Assembly: GCA_039805565.1 (NCBI GenBank)
Contig: JBDLTZ010000011.1
Location: 1-58,448 of the forward strand
DNA from: CALJIC01 sp039805565
GTDB lineage: Bacteria; Chloroflexota; Chloroflexia; Chloroflexales; Roseiflexaceae
DNA length: 58,448 nt
Reading direction: 5' to 3'
The notes beneath the pieces are model-generated. The model ran no database searches. It worked only from the letters and a program-made list of their open reading frames with translations, and was not told where the DNA came from. Shown piece by piece: positions 17,273 to 25,464 of the stretch (position 1 is its first letter; each line of letters begins with the position of its first letter). A program made the translations under genes and the position numbers.

Positions 17273-18724
17273 ATGAGCGAACAGACGAAGGTGCGGGTGC
17301 GGATGTACCGCCAGGGCCTCGGCGACTGCTTCCTGCTGCGGTTCACGCCCCCGTCCGGAGCAGCCTTCAGCATGGTGATCGACTGCGGCGTCTTCACCGG
17401 CTCCGATGGGCAGACTGAGCGCATGCGCGAGATCGCGCAGGACATCAGCGTGGAGACAACAGGGGCGGGGGAGGCCGGCCGCGTGGACGTGCTCGTGGCC
17501 ACCCACCAGCACGGCGACCACCTGTCGGGCTTCAACCAGGCCCGCGCCGAGTGGGACAGCATCGCCGTCGACGAGCTGTGGCTCGCCTGGACCGAGCAGC
17601 CAGACGACCCGCTTGGCGCCGCGCTCCGCACGCACCGGCTCACCACCCGCGGCAAGATCGCGCAGTACCTCAAGAGCAACCGCGACACGCTGACCGACGC
17701 GCAGCGGGCGCAGCTCGAGGGGCTCCTCGGCTGCGCCGACCTCGCCGCCGACGAGGACCAGCTCAGCGGCCCGGAGCGGGCGCTTGAGTACCTGCGGGAG
17801 AAGGCCCAGCGCCCCAGGTACTTCCGGCCCGGCGAGGTCATCACCCTGGCTGCGCTCCCGGGCGTCCGCTTCTACGTGCTCGGGCCGCCCACCACCGACC
17901 TGCTCTTCAAGAACGACCCCTCCCTCAGCCTCGGCGGCGACCCCATGCCCGAGCTCGTGCAGCGGCAGGAGCTGATCGACGGCTTTTTTTCCGCCGTCCC
18001 CCACCAGGAAGACCAGGCGCTCGACGAGCAGCTCTTCCCATTCGATGCGCCCTACCGGCTCTCGCCGAGGCGCGCGCGGGAGATGTCCTTCTTCCACAAG
18101 CACTACTTCAGCCCCACCGACGAGGACGGTCGCCCGCAAGCCAAGCGCGCGATCGACCAGCTCCCCGGCGTCATGGCCAGCCTCTTCGCACTCGACCTGG
18201 ACCACTCGACCAACAATACCAGCCTGGCGCTCGCGATCGAGCTGACTGAGAGCGGGCGGGTGCTCCTGTTCCCCGGCGACGCCCAGGTGGGGAGCTGGCG
18301 GTCGTGGGAGGACCTGGCGTGGGACCTGCCCGACGCCGCTGACGGGACGCGCCGCGTCACCGGCCGCGACCTGCTCGCGCGCACCGTCCTGTACAAGGTC
18401 AGCCACCACGGCAGCCACAACGCGACCCACCTCACGCACGGCATCAACCACATGACCTCCCCCGAGCTCGTGGCGCTCGTCCCGCTCGATATGGACAAGG
18501 CGGAGAGCGTCTGGTCGAAGCGCGCCTGGCCCGACCCCGACGTGCTCAGGGAGCTGCTCGCGCGCACGCAGGGGCGCCTGGTGATCTCGGACCGCACCCA
18601 GACCCTGCCGCCGAGCAAGGACCTCCCGGCGGGATGGCGGGTCCGGCACGAGGAGCTGCTGGAGCTCCAGCGCGCTACCTTCGACATTCGGGAGGCCTTC
18701 ATTGACTACCACATCGCCGGCTGA
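17273..18724 (+). CDS. ComEC/Rec2-like metallo-beta-lactamase fold hydrolase
   Basis: 483 residues, soluble. The metal-binding HQHGDH motif lies at 78-83, followed by later motifs NNTSLALAIE, LLFPGDAQ and VSHHGSHNAT, the order seen in ComEC-type MBL domains. The N-terminal RMYRQGLGDCFLLRF block is typical of stand-alone members. Relative to ComEC it has a long insertion (about 105-280) before the NNTS strand. It probably acts on a phosphodiester or similar ester; substrate unknown. The start ATG 17273 has GGAG 8 nt upstream. Tight coupling to the upstream peptidase suggests a two-enzyme unit. Confidence 0.85.
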   Translation: MSEQTKVRVRMYRQGLGDCFLLRFTPPSGAAFSMVIDCGVFTGSDGQTERMREIAQDISVETTGAGEAGRVDVLVATHQHGDHLSGFNQARAEWDSIAVDELWLAWTEQPDDPLGAALRTHRLTTRGKIAQYLKSNRDTLTDAQRAQLEGLLGCADLAADEDQLSGPERALEYLREKAQRPRYFRPGEVITLAALPGVRFYVLGPPTTDLLFKNDPSLSLGGDPMPELVQRQELIDGFFSAVPHQEDQALDEQLFPFDAPYRLSPRRAREMSFFHKHYFSPTDEDGRPQAKRAIDQLPGVMASLFALDLDHSTNNTSLALAIELTESGRVLLFPGDAQVGSWRSWEDLAWDLPDAADGTRRVTGRDLLARTVLYKVSHHGSHNATHLTHGINHMTSPELVALVPLDMDKAESVWSKRAWPDPDVLRELLARTQGRLVISDRTQTLPPSKDLPAGWRVRHEELLELQRATFDIREAFIDYHIAG

Positions 18725-18932
18725 CGCGGCCGGCACGATCGCACTCACGATGGCGACACACCAGGTGGTGCTGACGCTCCAAGGGGTGCTCCCACCGCAC
18801 CTGGTGCTGTGGGGCAGGGAGTCCGCCGTCATGGAGCATGGGCTGGACCTCACCGAGCCGGTGGCCGCCAGCCTCGACGCGCTGGTGGATACGGTGGCCG
18901 GCGAGCTGCGGGCCTGGGGCGCGGCCGTCTGA
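18702..18932 (+). CDS. 76-residue protein between MBL gene and hypA, unknown
   Basis: 76 residues from TTG 18702, chosen because GGGAGG lies 6-7 nt upstream; ATG 18750 is the alternative. It overlaps the MBL gene by 23 bp, and its TGA shares a base with the ATG of hypA (TGATG), so its translation is coupled on both sides. Sequence: a short polar N-terminus, then a beta-like VVLTLQGVLPPHLVLWGRE and an acidic amphipathic helix ending at the C-terminus. No family is recognised. It could be a hydrogenase-assembly accessory or a partner of the peptidase/MBL pair. Confidence 0.6.
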   Translation: MTTTSPADAAGTIALTMATHQVVLTLQGVLPPHLVLWGRESAVMEHGLDLTEPVAASLDALVDTVAGELRAWGAAV

Positions 18933-19276
18933 TGCACGAGCTGCACATCACCGAGAGCATCCTGCGCATCGCCCTCGGCGCAGCCAGGGACAACGGCGCG
19001 CGCCGCGTCACGGCCATCGACCTCGTCCTCGGCGAGCTGAGCAGCGTTGTGGACGACTCGGTGCAGTTCTACTTCGACGCACTGAGCCGCGGCACACCCG
19101 CCGAGGGTGCCGCGCTGCGCTTCCGCCGCGTCCCGGCCGAGGCGCGCTGCTGGGACTGCGAGCACGTGTGGCCCGTGCGCGCCCCGCTCCCCGAGTCATG
19201 CCCGCGCTGTGGCGGCCTCCGCCTCAGGGTGTCCGGCGGCCAGGAGTTCCTGGTCGAAAGCGTGGATGTTGACTGA
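18932..19276 (+). CDS. hypA: Hydrogenase maturation nickel metallochaperone HypA
   Basis: 114 residues, normal length. It starts MHELHITESI, where the Met-His amino terminus binds Ni. The zinc site is formed by CxxC pairs, CWDC (about residues 71-74) and CPRC (about 90-93). HypA passes nickel, with HypB, to the [NiFe]-hydrogenase large subunit. The ATG overlaps the preceding stop (TGATG). Confidence 0.95.
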   Translation: MHELHITESILRIALGAARDNGARRVTAIDLVLGELSSVVDDSVQFYFDALSRGTPAEGAALRFRRVPAEARCWDCEHVWPVRAPLPESCPRCGGLRLRVSGGQEFLVESVDVD

Positions 19277-19386
19277 ACGGTTGCGGAAAGACAACAGTCG
19301 GTGTGCCCGCCGCAACACAGCCGCAGACACACGGTGGTACACTGCTGGTACTCCCTGTCACCAAGAAACGCGCACAGAGGCCGCCT

Positions 19387-20049
19387 ATGAAGGTGCCGGT
19401 CATCACATCCATCCTCAGCGACAACGACGCGATCGCCGCCGAGAACCGCGTCCTCCTCGACCACGCGGGGGTACTGGGTCTGAACCTCATGGCCTCACCC
19501 GGCGCCGGCAAGACCAGCCTGGTGCTCGCCACCTGTGCCCGGCTTCCCGCCTCCATCCGGCCGGCGGTGATCGAGGGCGACCTGGCCTCACGCATCGACG
19601 CCGACACCATCGCGGCACGCGGCATCCCAGTGGTCCAGATCAACACTGGAGGAGGCTGCCACCTCGACGCGCCGATGATCCGCTCGGCCCTGCCACACCT
19701 GCCGCTCGCCGACGCCAACCTGCTGCTGGTCGAGAACGTCGGCAACTTGGTCTGCACCGCCGGCTTCGCCCTCGGCACCCACCTGAACGTGGTGGTCGCC
19801 AGCGCGCCCGAGGGGCACGACAAGCCCTTCAAGTACCCGCACATGTTCGCCGCCGCCAACGCGGTGCTGCTCAATAAGGCCGACCTGCTGGCGGTGTTCG
19901 AGTTCGATATCGAGGCCTTCGCCCGCGGCGTGCGCCAGGTCAACGACCGCGCGCCGATCATCCCGCTCTCGTGCAAGAGCGGCGCCGGCATGGACGAGTG
20001 GCTGTCCTGGCTTCTGCCGAAGGTGCGAGCCGTAAGCCGTGAGCCGTGA
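19387..20049 (+). CDS. hypB: Hydrogenase nickel-incorporation GTPase HypB
   Basis: 220 residues from ATG 19387. The P-loop is SPGAGKTSL, the metal/switch region EGDLASRIDADTI, and LLLVENVGNLVC plus LLNKADLL give the G3 and G4 motifs. It lacks the His-rich N-terminal nickel store found in some HypB proteins. The last residues (VRAVSREP) and the stop codon are encoded by a 7-bp-period repeat (20027-20050), so the native tail was probably altered. It lies 110 bp after hypA. Confidence 0.95.
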   Translation: MKVPVITSILSDNDAIAAENRVLLDHAGVLGLNLMASPGAGKTSLVLATCARLPASIRPAVIEGDLASRIDADTIAARGIPVVQINTGGGCHLDAPMIRSALPHLPLADANLLLVENVGNLVCTAGFALGTHLNVVVASAPEGHDKPFKYPHMFAAANAVLLNKADLLAVFEFDIEAFARGVRQVNDRAPIIPLSCKSGAGMDEWLSWLLPKVRAVSREP

Positions 20050-20148
20050 GCTCTCGCTATCACAGGAACCCTCCCACACAACAGCACTCACGCCTCAGCA
20101 CTCACGCCTCAGCACTCAAGACTCAAGACTCAAGACTCAAGACTCACA
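20027..20148. repeat. Heptad-period repeats at the hypB-hypF junction
   Basis: Block one (20027-20050) is GAGCCGT / AAGCCGT units across the hypB stop. Block two (20082-20148) has CAGCACT, CACGCCT and then four CAAGACT units and ends 1-2 bp before the hypF ATG. The second block leaves hypF without an obvious Shine-Dalgarno sequence. Confidence 0.9.
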
Positions 20149-20149
20149 C

Positions 20150-22672
20150 ATGCTTCACCGCCTCACAATTGAGGTCCGCGGCGCCGTCCAGGGAGTCGGC
20201 TTCCGCCCCTTCGTCTTCCGGCTCGCCGAGGAGCTTGGTCTCGCGGGCTGGGTGCTGAACGACGCCCGCGGCGTGTTCGTCGAGGCTGAGGGCGAGCGCG
20301 CCCCCCTCGAGCGCTTCCTCGAGCGCATCGCCGCCGAGCCTCCGCCGCTGGCGCAGATCCACGCGCTGGAGCACGCCTGGGCCGAGCCCGCCGGCTACCG
20401 TGGCTTCGCCATCCGCCACAGCGATGACGCCGGGGCCAGAACGACCCTGGTGCTGCCCGACGTCGCGACCTGCCCGGACTGCCTCGCCGAGGTGCTCGAC
20501 CCTTCCGACCGCCGCCACCGCTACGCGTTCACTAACTGCACCAACTGCGGCCCGCGCCTCACGATCGTCGAGTCGCTCCCCTACGACCGCCCCAACACCA
20601 CTATGCGCGCCTTCGCGCTCTGCCCCGCCTGCCGCGCCGAGTACGAGAACCCGCGCGACCGCCGCTTCCACGCTCAGCCCACCGCCTGCCCCTCCTGCGG
20701 CCCGCGCCTCGAGCTGTGGCTGCCGACAACTGACGACCAAGAACCGATGGGCAAGCACCAGCGAGCAGCGAAAGGCGAAGGCTCGCGAGTCGATCACGCC
20801 TTGGTCTTTCATCCTTCTTCGTCGGTCAGCGGCGACTCTGCCCTCCGCGCCGCCGCCCGGCTCCTCCGCCAGGGCGCGCTCCTCGCCGTCAAGGGGCTCG
20901 GCGGCTTCCACCTGATCTGCGACGCCCGCGACGAGGCGGCCGTGGCCCGGCTGCGCGAGCGCAAGCCCCGCCGCGAGAAACCCTTCGCCCTCATGGCCCG
21001 CGACCTGGAGCAGATCCGCGCCCTCTGCCACGTCTCACCCGCCGAGGAGGCCCTCCTCACCTCGCCCGCCGCGCCGATCGTCCTCCTGCGCCGGAGCGAC
21101 CAACCACCGACAGCCAACGACCAGCGACTGAGCGTGATGCCGCAGAACATCTCCGCGGCTGAGAGCGCCCCTTCATCCTTGGACGCTGGCCCTTCGTCTA
21201 CCGCTCCTGGCCCTTCGTCTGCGCCCCCTGTGGCCAAGAACGTCGCGCCCGGCAACCCGACCCTCGGTGTGATGCTCCCCGCCACGCCGCTGCACCACCT
21301 CTTGATGCGCGAGCTCGACGGCCCGGTGGTCGCCACCAGCGGCAACCTGAGCGACGAGCCGATCTGCACCGACGAGCGCGAGGCCGTCGCCCGCCTCGGC
21401 CACATCGCCGACGCGTTTCTGGTCCACGACCGGCCGATCGCCCGCCACGTAGATGACAGCGTGACGATGATCATGGACAGTGAGCCCCGCATCCTGCGCC
21501 GCGCCCGCGGCTACGCGCCGCTCCCCGTGCTCCTCCGGCGCCCCGCCCCCTGCGTCCTCGCCGTCGGCGCGCACCTCAAGAACACCATCGCCCTGAGTGT
21601 CGGCCGGCAGGCGTTCATCAGCCAGCACATCGGCGACATGGAGACCCCCGAGGCGCGCGCGGCCTTCGAGCGCGTGGTCGCCGACTTCCTGCGGCTCTAC
21701 GAGGCCCGGCCCGCCGCCGTCGCCCACGACATGCACCCCGACTACGCCACCACGCGCTTCGCGCGGGAGATCCTCGCCGCACAGGGCGAAAGGGAGGTCC
21801 TCGGCATCCCGGTCCAGCACCACCACGCCCACCTCGCCGCCTGCCTCGCGGAGCACCACTGCGAGGAGCAGGCCCTTGGCGTGACCTGGGACGGCACAGG
21901 CTACGGGCTCGACGGGACAGTCTGGGGCGGCGAGTTCCTCCTCGGCAACCAGGCCGAGTCGCGCCGCGTGGCCCACCTGCTCCCCTTCCGCCTCCCCGGC
22001 GGCGACGCGGTCGCCCGCGAGCCCCGTCGCGCCGCCCTGGCCCTGCTCTGGGAGCTCCTCGGCCCCGCGGCCCTCGAGCGCGCAGACCTCGCGCCCATCG
22101 CCGCCCTCGCGCCCGCCGAGCGGCGCGTCCTCGGCCAGATGCTCGCCCGCGGCGTCGGCGCGCCCGTCACCACCTCCGCCGGTCGCCTCTTCGACGGCGT
22201 CGCCGCGCTCGTCGGCCTCTGCCAGCGTGCCAGCTTCGAGGGCCAGGCGGCCATGGCCCTCGAGTGGGCCGCCGACCCCCACGAGCGGGGCGCGTACCCG
22301 CTGGAACTGCTCGATTCCCACACCCTCTCCCCGGTGGCTGAAAAGGGGGCCCGAGGTGAGGGGCTGCTCCTCGACTGGCGCCCGACCCTCGACGCGCTCC
22401 TGGGCGACCTGACGTGCAGCGTCGGCACGCCCGTGATCGCCGCCCGCTTCCACAACACCCTGGTGGACGCCATCGAGCGCGTGGCGCTGCACGTCGGCGC
22501 GGGGCGCATCGCCCTCACCGGCGGCTGCTTCCAGAATCGGCTACTGGCCGAGCGCGCCGCCGACCGGCTCCGCGCCGCCGGCTTCGACACCCTGCTGCAC
22601 CGCCAGGTCCCGCCCGGGGACGGCGGCATCAGCCTCGGCCAGGTCGCCGCGGCCGCAGCCCGTATGCGATAG
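20150..22672 (+). CDS. hypF: Carbamoyltransferase HypF (hydrogenase cyanide-ligand synthesis)
   Basis: 840 residues from ATG 20150 (MLHRLTIEV); the frame is open upstream only because the repeat has no stops. Domains in order: acylphosphatase (1-90, GAVQGVGFRPFVFRL), two zinc-finger pairs (TCPDC...NCTNC; LCPAC...ACPSC, about 105-185), a YrdC-like carbamoyl-adenylate domain and a Kae1-like domain with HHHAHLAACLAEH. It transfers carbamoyl phosphate to HypE. Two odd insertions are encoded by heptad-repeat-like DNA: about 20728-20830 (after the second zinc finger) and 21100-21240 (inside the YrdC-like domain, Ser/Pro-rich). Both keep the frame. The enzyme may still fold because they fall at loops. 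Confidence 0.95.
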   Translation: MLHRLTIEVRGAVQGVGFRPFVFRLAEELGLAGWVLNDARGVFVEAEGERAPLERFLERIAAEPPPLAQIHALEHAWAEPAGYRGFAIRHSDDAGARTTLVLPDVATCPDCLAEVLDPSDRRHRYAFTNCTNCGPRLTIVESLPYDRPNTTMRAFALCPACRAEYENPRDRRFHAQPTACPSCGPRLELWLPTTDDQEPMGKHQRAAKGEGSRVDHALVFHPSSSVSGDSALRAAARLLRQGALLAVKGLGGFHLICDARDEAAVARLRERKPRREKPFALMARDLEQIRALCHVSPAEEALLTSPAAPIVLLRRSDQPPTANDQRLSVMPQNISAAESAPSSLDAGPSSTAPGPSSAPPVAKNVAPGNPTLGVMLPATPLHHLLMRELDGPVVATSGNLSDEPICTDEREAVARLGHIADAFLVHDRPIARHVDDSVTMIMDSEPRILRRARGYAPLPVLLRRPAPCVLAVGAHLKNTIALSVGRQAFISQHIGDMETPEARAAFERVVADFLRLYEARPAAVAHDMHPDYATTRFAREILAAQGEREVLGIPVQHHHAHLAACLAEHHCEEQALGVTWDGTGYGLDGTVWGGEFLLGNQAESRRVAHLLPFRLPGGDAVAREPRRAALALLWELLGPAALERADLAPIAALAPAERRVLGQMLARGVGAPVTTSAGRLFDGVAALVGLCQRASFEGQAAMALEWAADPHERGAYPLELLDSHTLSPVAEKGARGEGLLLDWRPTLDALLGDLTCSVGTPVIAARFHNTLVDAIERVALHVGAGRIALTGGCFQNRLLAERAADRLRAAGFDTLLHRQVPPGDGGISLGQVAAAAARMR

Positions 22673-22681
22673 GAGGAATAT

Positions 22682-22939
22682 ATGTGTCTCGGTGTCCCAG
22701 GGAGAATCCTGAGGATCGAGCCCAATGAGCTCGGTATGACAATGGGCAGAGTCAGCTTCGCCGGCATCATCAAAGAGGTCTGCCTGGCCTACGTCCCCGA
22801 GGCCCAGGTCGGCGACTACGTCGTTGTCCACGTGGGCTTCGCCATCAGCAGGGTGGACGAGGAGGAAGCCGCCAAGGTCTTCGCGTACCTGCGCGAGATG
22901 GATGAGCTCAAGGAGCTCGACGTCCCGCAGCCCGACTGA
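22682..22939 (+). CDS. hypC: Hydrogenase assembly chaperone HypC
   Basis: 85 residues beginning MCLGVPGRI; Cys2 is the invariant residue that holds the Fe(CN)2CO precursor with HypD. The AVGDYV-type segment appears as QVGDYVVVHVGFAISRVDEEEA. Nine bp separate it from hypF, and AGGAGG overlaps that gap (good RBS). Confidence 0.96.
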   Translation: MCLGVPGRILRIEPNELGMTMGRVSFAGIIKEVCLAYVPEAQVGDYVVVHVGFAISRVDEEEAAKVFAYLREMDELKELDVPQPD

Positions 22940-23048
22940 GGCCGCCACGGCGAGAGCCGAGCAGGGATGTGGGGGGCCGCAGGCCCCGCGAGACAATCCC
23001 TCTCGCCGTGAGTGCGCGGCGATAGCATGCCACACTGGCAGGTGAACC

Positions 23049-24134
<1,086 letters not shown>

Positions 24135-24205
24135 ACCGCCGCCGAGCGCCAGCTCATCGAATCGCGCCGCCAGTGCCGCGTCGACGCCTCTCAGTGGAGC
24201 ACCCC

Positions 24206-25255
24206 ATGAGCCTGCACAGCCCCCATTGCCCCATCCCGATCAGCGAATATCCGCACGTCACCCTGGCCCACGGCGGCGGGGGGCGCCTGAGCCAGATGCT
24301 CATCGAGCGCATGTTCCTGCCCGCCTTCGCCAACCCCGCCCTCGCCCGGCAGCACGACGGCGCCACGCTCGAGGTGGGCGGCGCGCACCTGGCCTTCTCC
24401 ACAGACTCATTCGTCGTCAGCCCGCTCTTCTTCCCCGGCGGCGACATCGGCTCGCTCGCCGTCCACGGCACCGTCAACGACCTCGCCATGTGCGGCGCGC
24501 AGCCGCTGGCGCTCTCCGCCGCCCTCGTGCTCGAGGAGGGTCTGCCGATGGACACCCTCTGGCGCGTCGTGCAGAGCATGCAGGCCGCCGCCGCCGCCGC
24601 CGGCGTCTCCGTCGTCACCGGCGACACGAAAGTGGTGGACCGCGGCAAGGGGGACGGCATCTACATCACCACCGCAGGCATCGGCCTCGTGCCGCCCGGC
24701 GTCGAGATCGGCCCCGAGCGCGCCCGCCCCGGCGACGTGGTGCTCCTCAGCGGACCCATCGCCAACCACGGCATCGCGATCATGTCGCTGCGCGAGGGCC
24801 TTGAGTTCGAGACACAGATCACCAGCGACTCCGCGCCGCTCTACGGCCTCGTCGCCGCGCTGCTCGACGCCTGCGGCCCAGCCGTGCGCGTCCTGCGCGA
24901 CCCAACGCGCGGCGGGGTGGCCAGCGCGCTGAACGAGATTGCACAGGCCTCCGGCACCGGCGTGCGGCTCGACGAGACCAGCATCCCTGTGGACGAGGAG
25001 GTGCGCGGCGCCTGCGAGATCCTCGGGCTGGACCCGCTCTACGTCGCCAACGAGGGCAAGTGCATCGCCATCGTCGCGCGCGAGGCCGCCGAGCAGGCCC
25101 TAGCTGTCTGGCGTGCCCACCCGCTCGGCGAGCGCGCCGCCATCGTCGGCGAGATCACCGCCGACCACCCGCGCAAGGTCTTCCTCCGCTCGCGCATCGG
25201 CGGCAGCCGCGTCGTCGATATGCTCAGCGGGGAGCAGCTCCCACGCATCTGCTGA
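24206..25255 (+). CDS. hypE: Carbamoyl-dehydratase HypE
   Basis: 349 residues from ATG 24206. PurM-like ATP-binding fold: AHGGGGRLSQMLIERMF, DSFVVSPLFFPGGDIG, VNDLAMCGAQPLALS, VTGDTKVVDRG and RDPTRGGVASALNEIA. The C-terminus is PRIC, with the terminal Cys that accepts the carbamoyl group and becomes thiocyanate. This completes hypA-F-type maturation; no large- or small-subunit hydrogenase gene follows. Confidence 0.97.
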   Translation: MSLHSPHCPIPISEYPHVTLAHGGGGRLSQMLIERMFLPAFANPALARQHDGATLEVGGAHLAFSTDSFVVSPLFFPGGDIGSLAVHGTVNDLAMCGAQPLALSAALVLEEGLPMDTLWRVVQSMQAAAAAAGVSVVTGDTKVVDRGKGDGIYITTAGIGLVPPGVEIGPERARPGDVVLLSGPIANHGIAIMSLREGLEFETQITSDSAPLYGLVAALLDACGPAVRVLRDPTRGGVASALNEIAQASGTGVRLDETSIPVDEEVRGACEILGLDPLYVANEGKCIAIVAREAAEQALAVWRAHPLGERAAIVGEITADHPRKVFLRSRIGGSRVVDMLSGEQLPRIC

Positions 25256-25398
25256 CCCACGCGCGGGCAATAACGGTTTCGGGCGTACCGTTTGGCGCAT
25301 CACGCTGCCGGCGAACCTTCCCTCCTCCTTGTGGGAGAGGGGCCAGGGGCGGGGGAGCCCTGTGGGGATGTTGACACTACTCCGCGGCGCACAGATGT

Positions 25399-25428
25399 GT
25401 GACACCCTATGCCGTCCCGGTGTATAAT
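25399..25428 (+). promoter_or_regulatory. Promoter of the Ser/Thr kinase gene
   Basis: GTGACA at 25399-25404, 18-bp spacer, consensus TATAAT at 25423-25428 directly preceded by TG. Its position inside the longer open frame is the reason for choosing ATG 25465 and not GTG 25399 as the kinase start. Confidence 0.65.
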
Positions 25429-25464
25429 GTGCGAGTTTCGCCCGCCGTAGCGCCACAGAACACC

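Noticed and set aside
17078..19165. Minus-strand open frame of 695 codons opposite the MBL gene and hypA.
   Set aside because: Low-complexity translation with no recognisable domain. The plus-strand genes carry HQHGDH and HypA motifs.
25399..25464. Upstream GTG start for the Ser/Thr kinase.
   Set aside because: A good promoter (-10 at 25423-25428) lies inside that extension, so the transcript would start after the GTG.
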